Of a DNA stretch of 64,000 nucleotides, positions 8,998 to 17,151 are shown piece after piece (the first letter of the stretch is position 1; each line of letters starts with the position of its first letter). Origin of the DNA: Candidatus Lindowbacteria bacterium RIFCSPLOWO2_12_FULL_62_27 (GTDB lineage: Bacteria; Lindowbacteria; 2-12-FULL-62-27); assembly GCA_001784175.1 (NCBI GenBank), contig MFPR01000003.1, positions 11,836-75,835 on the forward strand, in the 5' to 3' direction. The notes below the pieces were generated by a model. The model was not told the origin of the DNA and did not search any database. It saw only the letters and a list, made by a program, of their open reading frames with translations. The translations under genes were made by a program, and so were the position numbers.

Positions 8998-10964
8998 CGG
9001 AACGCCTGAAACGACAGAATCGCCGCGAGTGTGACGAAAACATAGAGAAGATAGGTCTGCACGCGACCCTGCTGAACCCACTGCAATTTTTCTGCGGCGC
9101 CTTGAATCCAACCGAAAAGAGGCCCAAATACGCGGCGAGTCGCCAGATCGCCGGTGTGAGATTCGTAGGAGGCCTCCTTGGGAAAGTATCCGGCCGGCGG
9201 CCGGCGATGTTCCTGCGGCTGGAGAATCGCTTGAAAGAGATCCATGAAAGGCTGAACAAACGAGCCGGCGGTGTACTGCATCCTGGGGGTCGGCGCGGCA
9301 TAGCCGCAGTCCCACGTGACGGTTTGTCCCGCAGGCCGCCCGGCCAGCATCCACCGTCGCACGATCGCGATGAGAATCATCAGCGCGACCAGCGCGCCGA
9401 TGCAAAGATTCGCCCACTGGAGCGTCCCCGCCAGCGTCAGCAGACTCTCTGCGCCGGCGTCCGAAACGACGCCGGCCGATAACAGAACCGCCGTCGCCCA
9501 TCCCCGGCAGGCGGCGGCCGGAAACACGCCGATCAGAACACAGGCGGCGGCCAGCGCCGCCATCGGCGTGGCCATGGAAAACGGCGTGGCATGGGCGCCG
9601 GTCGGACCTCTCGGCTCGCCCAGGAAGACGACGCCGAACACCTTCACGAAACAGGCGCTCGCGAGTCCGCCGATAAGCGCGAGGCCCGCAATGGCGGCCG
9701 CGGCCGCCGCGCCGCCGGCGGCGGAACCCAGGGCCAGTTTGAAAAAGCAGACGTAAATCAGAAATTCGCTGACAAACCCGTTCAGCGGCGGCAGGCCGCT
9801 GATGGCGGCGGCGCCGATGAGAAACGTCGTGCCGGTCAGCGGCATTTTTTTCAGAAGGCCGCCCAATTTCTCGATGTCCCGCGTGCCCGTCGCGTGCAGG
9901 ACGCTTCCCGCGCCCATAAAGAGCAGGCCCTTGAAGAGCGCATGGTTGATGACGTGCAGAATGGCCCCGGCCCATCCAAACACCGCCGCCGTTTCCATTC
10001 CGTACGACATGCCGAGAAGCCCGCCGCCCAGACCGATCGCGATAATGCCGATGTTTTCCACGCTGTGATAGGCCAGAAGCCGTTTGATGTCATGCTGGGC
10101 GAGCGCGAACAGAACGCCGAGAACCCCGGACGTGAGGCCGATCAAGAGCAGCGTCAGTCCCCACCACGCCGGCGGCGGGCCGATCACCGTCACGATCCGG
10201 ATCAGCCCGTAGATCCCCGTTTTGATCATGACGCCGGACATCACGGCCGAAACGTGGCTCGGCGCCGCCGGGTGCGCCTCCGGAAGCCACACATGAAGCG
10301 GCCAGAATCCCGCCTTGGCGCCAAAGCCGATCAGCGCAAGGATGAACCACGCCGAGGCAAGGTGCGGCCATGTCCGGGATATGCCCTGCCACCGGTCGAA
10401 ATCGAAACTCCCGGCCGCGCTTCCCATCCACGCAAACAGGAGGACGATGAAGGCCGTGCCGAGATGGGTGGCCACGAGGTACATCCAGCCGGCGCGCCGC
10501 ACGCCGGTCTCGCGGGAGTCGAGCATGACGAGGAAAAAGGACGAGAGCGCCATGACTTCCCATGCCAGCAGGAACAGCACGGCGTTTTTCGCGGCGACCA
10601 CCACGCACATGGAGATTGCGAGGAGATGGAAGAAAAAGATGACCTGTCCGATTTGGCGGTTCTCGCGGCCGTTCAGATATCCCACGCTGTAGACGGAGGC
10701 CAGCGCGCTGAGGAGCAGAATCGGAATGAGAAAAATCGCCGAGAGAGGATCCAGCGCGAGATGGATCTCGGCGCCGGGCATCTGCCAGCCGGCCCGATAC
10801 ACGGCGCCGCCGCCCGTCACGAGAACCTTTGCGGCCGCCACGAGGCCCAGCGCGGCGCCCGCAACCGCCGCGGCCGACGAAACGGCCGGCATGCGCCGGT
10901 TGCCGGCAAGTCCGGCGAGGCCGCCGAGCGCCCACAGGCCGAGGCAGAGGAGAAAGAGCGTCAT
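8994..10964 (-). CDS. hyfB: Hydrogenase-4-like membrane subunit B (NuoL/NuoM-like)
   Basis: A 656-residue proton-pumping type membrane protein, full length for HyfB. It carries the conserved Glu helix (LLAWEVMALSSFFLV, near residue 135), the GAKAGFWPLHVWLPEAHPAAP motif with its Lys near residue 225, and HDIKRLLAYHSVENIG near residue 295. The C-terminus has the HyfB-type tail (TWDCGY then RMQYTAGSFVQP) and a final membrane helix. It overlaps the upstream EIIA-like gene by 4 bp (ATGA) and the downstream hyfC by 4 bp, so the whole set behaves as one transcript. Confidence 0.9.
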   Translation of the reverse strand: MTLFLLCLGLWALGGLAGLAGNRRMPAVSSAAAVAGAALGLVAAAKVLVTGGGAVYRAGWQMPGAEIHLALDPLSAIFLIPILLLSALASVYSVGYLNGRENRQIGQVIFFFHLLAISMCVVVAAKNAVLFLLAWEVMALSSFFLVMLDSRETGVRRAGWMYLVATHLGTAFIVLLFAWMGSAAGSFDFDRWQGISRTWPHLASAWFILALIGFGAKAGFWPLHVWLPEAHPAAPSHVSAVMSGVMIKTGIYGLIRIVTVIGPPPAWWGLTLLLIGLTSGVLGVLFALAQHDIKRLLAYHSVENIGIIAIGLGGGLLGMSYGMETAAVFGWAGAILHVINHALFKGLLFMGAGSVLHATGTRDIEKLGGLLKKMPLTGTTFLIGAAAISGLPPLNGFVSEFLIYVCFFKLALGSAAGGAAAAAAIAGLALIGGLASACFVKVFGVVFLGEPRGPTGAHATPFSMATPMAALAAACVLIGVFPAAACRGWATAVLLSAGVVSDAGAESLLTLAGTLQWANLCIGALVALMILIAIVRRWMLAGRPAGQTVTWDCGYAAPTPRMQYTAGSFVQPFMDLFQAILQPQEHRRPPAGYFPKEASYESHTGDLATRRVFGPLFGWIQGAAEKLQWVQQGRVQTYLLYVFVTLAAILSFQAFR

Positions 10965-11674
10965 CGGGCGCGGCCGGCACGGCCGGCGCGGCCGCCCGCT
11001 GCGATCACCTGCGCCTCGGCCCTCTCGATCGCGGAAAAAATTTCCTCCCGCGTTTCCCGTTTCTCAAGAACTTTTCGAACGCGCGCGTCTCTCAAGACAA
11101 AGGCCAGCCGGGACAGGAGGTGAAGGTGGGCCCGGACGGTGGGGCTGATCATGATGAAGAGCGTCGACACGGGCTTTCCATCCAGCGCGCCGAACTCGAT
11201 CGGATGCTCCAGGAACGCGAGCGTGATGGAAGGCCGGGTGACGTGAAGGACGATGGGATTGCGGACATGAGGAATCGCGATGCCGTCTCCGATGCCGGTG
11301 GACCCCAGCGCTTCGCGCGCCATGAGCACTTTCAGAAGAAAATTGAGATTGACCTCCTCGGGAAGACGCAGATGTTCGACGACGCTCGACAGGACCCGCG
11401 ACTTGTCCCGGCCCTCGATGCGGTACAGAACCCCGCCGTTCCGGAGCGCCTCCGAAACCGCGGGAAGCGGAATTCCGCCGGACTCCGGCTCGGACAGGAT
11501 GCCGGGGTCGAGCGGGATCTTTCTCGACGTCGCCCATTCCAGAAGCTCCACGCGGTTGAACCGAAGGGTCTCGTGGAGCCGGTAGGCGGGGACCCCGCCC
11601 TGTTTGATCCAGCGGTAGAGCGTCTTTTCCGACACGTTCAAGAGTGCGGCGGCATCTTTGACGGATAAGTTCAT
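10961..11674 (-). CDS. HTH-PTS EIIA(Ntr)-like fusion regulator, first gene of the Ehr-type operon
   Basis: A 237-residue protein. Residues 1-55 are an excisionase/MerR-like helix-turn-helix (SVKDAAALLNVSEKTLYRWIKQGGVP). Residues 85-230 are a PTS EIIA type-2 domain like PtsN, with the phospho-acceptor motif GIGDGIAIPHVRNP holding the active-site His. PtsN-type proteins act in regulatory phosphorelays, not sugar uptake; this one could sense nitrogen or energy state and control the operon that follows. The gene sits at a -35/-10 promoter (11689-11717) whose -10 is covered by three direct repeats, which suggests self-regulation through the HTH. No strong ribosome site precedes the ATG, and the predicted transcript starts only a few bases upstream. 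Confidence 0.85.
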   Translation of the reverse strand: MNLSVKDAAALLNVSEKTLYRWIKQGGVPAYRLHETLRFNRVELLEWATSRKIPLDPGILSEPESGGIPLPAVSEALRNGGVLYRIEGRDKSRVLSSVVEHLRLPEEVNLNFLLKVLMAREALGSTGIGDGIAIPHVRNPIVLHVTRPSITLAFLEHPIEFGALDGKPVSTLFIMISPTVRAHLHLLSRLAFVLRDARVRKVLEKRETREEIFSAIERAEAQVIAAGGRAGRAGRAR

Positions 11675-11675
11675 A

Positions 11676-11701
11676 TGTCTCAGTTTGTCTCATATTTCTC
11701 A
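11676..11701 (-). promoter_or_regulatory. Three direct repeats over the Ehr-operon promoter (candidate operator)
   Basis: On the plus strand TGTCTCA occurs at 11676-11682 and again at 11686-11692, with TTTCTCA at 11695-11701. The spacing is about 10 bp, one helical turn, so a regulator could bind one face of the DNA. The repeats cover the -10 region and start site of the operon and reach almost to the ATG at 11674. Confidence 0.5.
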
Positions 11702-11717
11702 CGGCGCCGGATGTCAA
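11689..11717 (-). promoter_or_regulatory. Sigma-70-type promoter of the HTH-EIIA/hyf operon
   Basis: On the minus strand a perfect -35 TTGACA (11712-11717) is followed after exactly 17 bp by TATGAG (11689-11694). Transcription would start about 6-8 bases before the ATG at 11674, leaving almost no leader. Confidence 0.55.
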
Positions 11718-11727
11718 GCGGCAAGCC

Positions 11728-11757
11728 TTGTCAGAATTTGCCGCGACCAGTTACAAT
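11728..11757 (+). promoter_or_regulatory. Sigma-70-type promoter of cysC-cysH
   Basis: TTGTCA (11728-11733), an 18-bp spacer and TACAAT (11752-11757). It is followed by a good ribosome site, AGGAGG at 11776-11781, for cysC. It is back to back with the operon promoter on the other strand. Confidence 0.55.
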
Positions 11758-11787
11758 GCGCGCACAGAACAACAAAGGAGGATGTCC

Positions 11788-12399
11788 ATGGGCACAGAAG
11801 TCAGAGCGACCAACATTACGTGGCACGGCGGCGAGGTGACGTCCGAGATGCGGCAGGACCGGATGCGGCAGCGCGGCGCGACGGTTTGGCTGACCGGGCT
11901 TTCGGCGTCGGGCAAATCGACGATCGCGCGCGATCTGGAACGGAAACTTCACGAGGGCGGGCGCATCTCTTATGTCCTCGACGGCGACAACATCCGGCAC
12001 GGGCTCAACAAGGACCTCGGGTTTTCGCCGAAGGACCGGGAGGAAAATATCCGGCGGATCGGAGAAGTCGCGGCGCTCTTCACCGACGCCAATCTCATCG
12101 TCATCACGGCCTTCATCTCGCCCTACCGCCAGGACCGGGACAACGTCCGAAAGCTCATGAAGGAGGGCCAGTTTATCGAAGTCCACGTGGACTGCGATGT
12201 CGACACGTGTGAGAAGCGAGACCCGAAGGGGCTGTATCAGAAGGCGAAGGCAGGGCAGATCCCCGAGTTTACCGGGATTTCCGCGCCGTATGAGGCGCCT
12301 CTCAAACCCGAGATCGTCATTCCGTCCGCGCGGATGAGCGTCGACGAGGCCGCCGGCCTTCTGATGACGTACCTGCGGAAGAACCGGTTTTTGCTCTGA
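11788..12399 (+). CDS. cysC: Adenylyl-sulfate kinase
   Basis: A 203-residue APS kinase that phosphorylates adenylyl sulfate to PAPS with ATP in the cytoplasm. It has the P-loop GLSASGKST near residue 35, the DGDNIRHGLNKDLGFS substrate motif, the ENIRRIGEVA helix, and the lid region with FISPYRQDRD. The length is normal for the family. Two in-frame ATGs are close; 11788 was chosen because it lies 6 bp after AGGAGG, whereas 11782 directly abuts it. Its stop overlaps the cysH start by one base (TGATG), so the pair is coupled. No sulfate adenylyltransferase is present in the window. Confidence 0.93.
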   Translation: MGTEVRATNITWHGGEVTSEMRQDRMRQRGATVWLTGLSASGKSTIARDLERKLHEGGRISYVLDGDNIRHGLNKDLGFSPKDREENIRRIGEVAALFTDANLIVITAFISPYRQDRDNVRKLMKEGQFIEVHVDCDVDTCEKRDPKGLYQKAKAGQIPEFTGISAPYEAPLKPEIVIPSARMSVDEAAGLLMTYLRKNRFLL

Positions 12400-13139
12400 T
12401 GCAATTTCAAAGTCACGACCTCGCGGCTCTCGATGGACTGGACGTCGATGGCCGGCTGAAATGGGCGTCGGACCGGTTCCCCGGCCGGGCCGGGATCGGC
12501 ACCAGCTTTCAGCACAATGGGATGCTCCTGATCGATATCCGCTGCCGCCGCAATCTCACCGGCCTCCGCATTTACACCATCGACACCGAACGGCTCCTGC
12601 CCGAAACGTACGACTTCATCAAGACGATCGAAGCGCAGTACGGCATTCGGATCGAGGTCCACCGGCCCGACCCGGCGGAAATCCGGAAGATGGTCGACGA
12701 GCACGGTCTCTACCTGTTTTTTGACAGCAAGGAGAAGCAGGAGTATTGCTGTTATCTTCGGAAGGTCAAACCCCACGACCGCGTGTTGGACGGCCTCGAC
12801 GTGTGGATCACGGGCCTGCGGCGCGTGCAGTCCGAACACCGCCAGCGCGTGCCGCTGTACGAGATCATCGACCGCAAAGGCCGGCAGATTCTAAAACTGA
12901 ATCCGCTGTTCGACTGGACGGACGAGCGGATCGAGGCGGAGGTCAAACGCCGAAACGTCCCCGTCCACCCGCTCTATTCGCAGGGATTCCCGAGTTTCGG
13001 CTGCGTCATCTGCACCACGCCGATCAGGCCGGGCGAGGACAAGCGCGCCGGTCGATGGCGGTGGCGCACAGGGCGCGCCGCGGTCGACGACAAGAAGGAG
13101 TGCGGACTGCACATCGAAAAAGGCGCGGACGCCGATTAA
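12399..13139 (+). CDS. cysH: Adenylyl-sulfate (APS/PAPS) reductase, iron-sulfur type
   Basis: A 246-residue reductase that converts activated sulfate to sulfite, using thioredoxin or glutaredoxin as donor. The PP-loop-type start (GIGTSFQHNGMLL), the WITGLRRVQSEHRQ arginine-rich loop and the C-terminal ECGLH with the catalytic Cys are all present. It also has both Cys pairs that bind a [4Fe-4S] cluster (EYCCYLR near residue 118 and CVICTT near residue 205), the mark of the APS-using type. It is paired with a PAPS-making kinase, so it may accept both substrates. It converges with the minus-strand gene at 13136, overlapping by 4 bp. Confidence 0.9.
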   Translation: MQFQSHDLAALDGLDVDGRLKWASDRFPGRAGIGTSFQHNGMLLIDIRCRRNLTGLRIYTIDTERLLPETYDFIKTIEAQYGIRIEVHRPDPAEIRKMVDEHGLYLFFDSKEKQEYCCYLRKVKPHDRVLDGLDVWITGLRRVQSEHRQRVPLYEIIDRKGRQILKLNPLFDWTDERIEAEVKRRNVPVHPLYSQGFPSFGCVICTTPIRPGEDKRAGRWRWRTGRAAVDDKKECGLHIEKGADAD

Positions 13140-13801
13140 TTGAGGCTCGGGTCGCCGGTGGTGTGTTTCCTTTCCAGATAAACTTTTTTCATCTGAAGCA
13201 TGCCGACCATCTTGTGGTACAGGAGGTCGGCGCGTTCCGACACGCGCGTTTCCTCCAGGATCGGCTGTTTCTCGTACGGATCGATCGACAGATAGTAGGA
13301 GAGCGTATCGATGATGGTGGCCAGCGGCGCCGTGAAATCGACGGGGACCCGGTTGAGCCGCATTTTGTTGTAGACGAAAAACTCGGGAATCGACAGCGCC
13401 GCCCCGCGCAGCTTCTCCCGGGTCCGTTCCGTTTCCGATTCAGTCACGTTCTCGATCCGGTCCGGCAGGAGGCTGATTTTCGCCTCGCGGTAAGGCTCGG
13501 GCTGGACGATCTTGGACACGCTGAACCGGCTGATGCCTTTGAGCAGAATATTGAACCGCCCGTCGGGGAACCGCTCCTGGTCGACGATCTCGCCCATGCA
13601 CCCGACCGGATAGATGTCGGGGTTCTCGTAGTATTTTTCCTCCCATCCCTTTTTGAGCAGCACCATCCCGATCCGTTTCGGGCCCTGCAGCGCCGACTCG
13701 ACCATCAGGCGGTAGCGGGGTTCAAAGATATGGAGAGGCAAAATCACGTCCGGGAACAGGACAACGTTGGGCAACGGGAACAGCGGAATTTTTTCTCGCA
13801 T
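13136..13801 (-). CDS. Lon-protease substrate-binding (LAN) domain protein
   Basis: A 221-residue stand-alone protein matching the N-terminal substrate-binding domain of Lon. The start MREKIPLFPLPNVVLFPDVILPLHIFEPRYR is diagnostic, followed by GCMGEI and the RFNILLKGISRF strand. It has no ATPase or Ser-Lys protease part, so it is not a protease itself; the family's role in bacteria is poorly known, perhaps presenting substrates. The ATG at 13801 is preferred to the TTG at 13807. It is a single gene converging with cysH. Confidence 0.88.
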   Translation of the reverse strand: MREKIPLFPLPNVVLFPDVILPLHIFEPRYRLMVESALQGPKRIGMVLLKKGWEEKYYENPDIYPVGCMGEIVDQERFPDGRFNILLKGISRFSVSKIVQPEPYREAKISLLPDRIENVTESETERTREKLRGAALSIPEFFVYNKMRLNRVPVDFTAPLATIIDTLSYYLSIDPYEKQPILEETRVSERADLLYHKMVGMLQMKKVYLERKHTTGDPSLN

Positions 13802-13832
13802 GGTCAAATCTTATGGTGTCGGCACGGGCTTG

Positions 13833-14282
13833 TCAATCCGGCGCGGGCGCCATGTCGCTGCCGTCATACGGCGGCGTGAAGGTCGCGAGGGCGGCCGCCG
13901 GCCGAGGGCCGGCATTGACGAAATAGTGCCGCGTGCCCCGTTCGATCTCGAAGACCGATCCGACGCCCGCACGGATTTTCCTGTGGCCGATCACCAGCGT
14001 CCCCCGGCCGCGGAGGACGACCACGCGAAGGTCGTGGTTGGCATGGACATGGGGGGCCTCGGAATCCCGCACTTGCACGACATGGACGCTCGACGTTTCC
14101 CCGGTTCCGATCAGGTCCACCCGGATGTTTTGCTGCGGCGCGAGCGGATGGTCCTTCAAAAATCGCCCGAGGTCGATGACCTGCCCGCCGAGATGCAGAT
14201 TGAGCGCGGCCGTGGTTGTGGCGCAGGCGGCCAGCACAAGCAACACCGAAACGGCGATCCACCTCGTCCGGAACCCGTCCAT
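13833..14282 (-). CDS. Cupin-domain lipoprotein
   Basis: A 149-residue protein with a signal peptide and lipobox (LLVLAAC, Cys near residue 19), so it is probably lipid-anchored in the periplasm. The rest is a single small cupin barrel: HVVQVRDSEAPHVHANHDLRVVVLRGRGTLVIG, with His residues in the metal-binding positions, then GSVFEIERGTRHYFVN. The substrate is unknown. The start at 14282 gives the cleanest signal peptide; an upstream ATG at 14330 would add about 16 residues without a leader. It is divergent from ileS. Confidence 0.75.
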   Translation of the reverse strand: MDGFRTRWIAVSVLLVLAACATTTAALNLHLGGQVIDLGRFLKDHPLAPQQNIRVDLIGTGETSSVHVVQVRDSEAPHVHANHDLRVVVLRGRGTLVIGHRKIRAGVGSVFEIERGTRHYFVNAGPRPAAALATFTPPYDGSDMAPAPD

Positions 14283-14332
14283 GCTGTCACCCAATCTCGC
14301 GTGGACCGGTTCGTCAAGGCCGGGGTTCATGC

Positions 14333-14361
14333 TTGAGTTGTGCGCGGCGTTGGGTTACGAT
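14333..14361 (+). promoter_or_regulatory. Candidate ileS promoter with near-zero leader
   Basis: TTGAGT (14333-14338), a 17-bp spacer and TACGAT (14356-14361). The predicted start is within a few bases of the ileS ATG at 14370, and no Shine-Dalgarno sequence precedes that ATG, which would fit a leaderless message. Confidence 0.4.
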
Positions 14362-14369
14362 CCACGCTT

Positions 14370-17138
14370 ATGGCTGAATCAAAATTGTCAGGATCGGTCC
14401 TGCTGCCGAAAACGAGTTTCGCCATGCGGGGCCAACTGTCGAAACAGGAGCCGGCGCGGCTCAAGGCGTGGGTCGAGGGAAAATTGTACGAGGAGGCCCG
14501 GAAGGCGCGCCGGACTGCGCGCGCGTTTCATTTTCACGACGGGCCGCCGTACGCCAACGGCCATATCCACATGGGCACCGCGCTCAACAAAATCCTCAAG
14601 GACATCGTCGTCCGCTACAAGCTCCTGAGGGGGTTCGACGCGCCGTATGTCCACGGATGGGACTGCCACGGCCTGCCGATCGAACTCAAGGCGCTCGAAA
14701 ACGATCCGTCCATCGCCGCCGCGGCCCGGTCGGGCAACGATCCCGAGACGAAATTGCGCGTCCGTAAGGCGTGCCGGGCCTATGCGGAGAAATATCTTGA
14801 CGTGCAGCGCGGGGAATTTCGGAGGCTCGGGGTCCTCGGCGACCTCGACCGTCCCTACATCACCATGGATCCGGCCTATCAGGCCGACATTCTCGAGGGG
14901 CTGGCGCGGCTCGTGGAGGAGGGGTACGTGCGGCGCGCGGAGAAGCCGGTGTTGTGGTGCGCGAAGTGCCGGACGGCGCTGGCTGACGCGGAGGTCGAAT
15001 ACGAAGAGTCGACGTCGCCGGCCATCACGGTCAAGTTCCCGCTGGAATCGGATCCGAAGTCGTACCTGCTCATCTGGACCACCACGCCCTGGACGTTGCC
15101 GGCCAATCTCGCCGTCGCCGTCAAACCCGACGCGACGTATCTTCGGGCGAAGGTCGGCGAAGAAGTGTGGATTGCCGCCGAGACGCGGGCGGCGTCTTCG
15201 GGCGTTCCCGCCGGCGCGCCGGCCGAGCGCGTGCCCGGCAAGGACCTCGTGGGTCTCGTCTACCGCCATCCGTTCGCGGGCCGGACGGGCAAGGTCTATC
15301 CCGCCGGTTTTGTGACGATGGACACCGGAACCGGACTGGTGCACATCGCGCCGGGCCACGGCGAGGAGGACTTTCAGCTTGGGCAAAAATATCAGATCCC
15401 GACCTTGTCGCCGGTGGATGGCGCCGGCCGCTTCACGCGAGACGGCGGAGAATTTGCCGGCCAGTTTGTGTTTGACGCCAATCCGCATGTTGTCGACCGA
15501 CTCCGCTTGGCCGGCGCGCTCGTCAAGTCCGAGGAAATTCTGCACACGTATCCGCACTGCTGGCGCTGCAAGAAACCCGTGATTTTCCGCGCCACGCCCC
15601 AGTGGTTTGTCTCGGTCGACCACCAGGGGCTGCGGAAAAAAATGCTCGACGCGATCGGCCAGGTCCGGTGGGTTCCGGCCGTCGGTGAAAACCGGATTCG
15701 GGGGATGGTCGAATCCCGGCCGGACTGGTGCATTTCCCGGCAGAGGATTTGGGGCGTGCCGATCCCGGCGGTTCACTGCCGGTCGTGCGGCTGCGCGCAT
15801 CTGGACGCGTCGATTGTGCGGCGCGTTTCTCAGGCGGTGCGGGCGCGGTCCGCCGACGTGTGGTTTTCCGAACCTCCCGCGTCCTTTCTGCCGCCGGGCT
15901 GGTCGTGTCCCTCGTGCGGCTCGGCCGATTTCAAGCGCGAGGAGGACATCCTGGATGTCTGGTTCGATTCGGGCATGTCGCACATCGCGGCCTTTGAGCG
16001 GCGCCACGAAACCTGGCCCGCCGATCTCTATCTGGAAGGCTCCGACCAGCATCGCGGCTGGTTTCAGGTGTCTCTGCTTTTGGGCGTGGCCCTGAAGGGC
16101 CGGCCGCCGTTCAGGCAGGTGCTCACGCACGGATTCATCTGCGACGCCGGCGGCCGCAAGATGTCCAAATCGCTCGGCAACGCGGTGGCGCCGCAGGAAG
16201 TGGTGGACAAGCACGGCGCGGACGTCCTCCGGTTGTGGGTGGCCGGCAGCGACTACACGAGCGACATCCGGATCGGAGAAACCATTCTGTCCGAAACGGT
16301 GGACACGTACCGCCGGATCCGGAACACGATCCGCTTTCTTCTCGGCAACCTGCACGATTTCGATCCCGGCGCGGCCGTCGCGTTTGACGAGATGGACGCG
16401 CTCGACCGATTCATGCTCCAGCGCATGTCCAGGCTGGCCGCGGAGACGCTGGAGGCGTACGACGCGTACGATTTTTCGACCGTGGTCCGGCGCGTGCGGG
16501 ATTTCTGTTCGGAGGATCTGTCCGGATTCTATCTGGACGTTCTCAAGGACCGTCTCTATTGCGATGCGCGGGACGGCCGGTCCCGCCGGTCCGGCCAGAC
16601 CGTGCTCCATCATCTGGCGGAGCAGGTCCTGTTCCTGATTTCGCCCATCCTGCCCTTTACGGCGGACGAGGCGTGGGAGGCGATGCCGTACCGTCCAGGA
16701 AGCCGGGAAAGCCGACCGGCGATTCCCGAGTATCGGCCGCTGCATGTGCCTCTGGCCATGAGCGATTCGCCGGCGCAACAGGTATTCGAGCAGGTTCTCC
16801 GGCTCCGAAAAGAAGTCAACGGGACGATCGAAAAGGTCCGGCAGGCCGGGCAGATCGGAAGTTCCCTCGAAGCGCAGGTGTCGATCCGGGCCTCCGGCGC
16901 CGAATACGCGCAGCTTTCATCCGTCGCGGACCGGCTCGCCGAGTGGTTCATCGTGTCGGCGTGCAAGCTGGAGGAATCGCCGGCGGGCCCGCGGGAAATC
17001 CGCGTGGACCGCGCGGCCGGCGAGAAGTGCGACCGGTGCTGGAAATATGTTCCTGTCCGTCATCCGGTCGACCAGGGCGCGGTCTGCCCGCGATGCGCGG
17101 ACGTTCTTCGAGGTCTCGCCCTGAGTTCGCGTTCGTAG
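14370..17138 (+). CDS. ileS: Isoleucyl-tRNA synthetase
   Basis: A 922-residue class I synthetase that charges tRNA-Ile. The HIGH motif is GHIH at residues 64-67 (in PYANGHIHMGT) and the KMSKS motif is GRKMSKSLGN near residue 600. The editing domain lies between them, with the CP1-type TTTPWTLPANLA. A C-terminal zinc site (CDRCWKY...CPRCADVL) closes the protein, as in bacterial-type IleS. The length is typical. The start at 14370 (MAESKL) was preferred over an in-frame upstream codon at 14340. It heads an ileS-lspA-rluD run, a common bacterial neighbourhood. Confidence 0.96.
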   Translation: MAESKLSGSVLLPKTSFAMRGQLSKQEPARLKAWVEGKLYEEARKARRTARAFHFHDGPPYANGHIHMGTALNKILKDIVVRYKLLRGFDAPYVHGWDCHGLPIELKALENDPSIAAAARSGNDPETKLRVRKACRAYAEKYLDVQRGEFRRLGVLGDLDRPYITMDPAYQADILEGLARLVEEGYVRRAEKPVLWCAKCRTALADAEVEYEESTSPAITVKFPLESDPKSYLLIWTTTPWTLPANLAVAVKPDATYLRAKVGEEVWIAAETRAASSGVPAGAPAERVPGKDLVGLVYRHPFAGRTGKVYPAGFVTMDTGTGLVHIAPGHGEEDFQLGQKYQIPTLSPVDGAGRFTRDGGEFAGQFVFDANPHVVDRLRLAGALVKSEEILHTYPHCWRCKKPVIFRATPQWFVSVDHQGLRKKMLDAIGQVRWVPAVGENRIRGMVESRPDWCISRQRIWGVPIPAVHCRSCGCAHLDASIVRRVSQAVRARSADVWFSEPPASFLPPGWSCPSCGSADFKREEDILDVWFDSGMSHIAAFERRHETWPADLYLEGSDQHRGWFQVSLLLGVALKGRPPFRQVLTHGFICDAGGRKMSKSLGNAVAPQEVVDKHGADVLRLWVAGSDYTSDIRIGETILSETVDTYRRIRNTIRFLLGNLHDFDPGAAVAFDEMDALDRFMLQRMSRLAAETLEAYDAYDFSTVVRRVRDFCSEDLSGFYLDVLKDRLYCDARDGRSRRSGQTVLHHLAEQVLFLISPILPFTADEAWEAMPYRPGSRESRPAIPEYRPLHVPLAMSDSPAQQVFEQVLRLRKEVNGTIEKVRQAGQIGSSLEAQVSIRASGAEYAQLSSVADRLAEWFIVSACKLEESPAGPREIRVDRAAGEKCDRCWKYVPVRHPVDQGAVCPRCADVLRGLALSSRS

Positions 17139-17151
17139 TTTCCGCCTGTTG

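Noticed and set aside
3663-10964. Calling the operon a functional [NiFe]-hydrogenase or formate hydrogenlyase
   Set aside because: All four nickel-ligand cysteines of the large subunit are missing.
14388-16778. Long minus-strand open frame (796 codons) opposite ileS
   Set aside because: It is the antisense shadow of ileS in GC-rich DNA; composition is Arg/Pro/His-heavy and no domain is recognisable.
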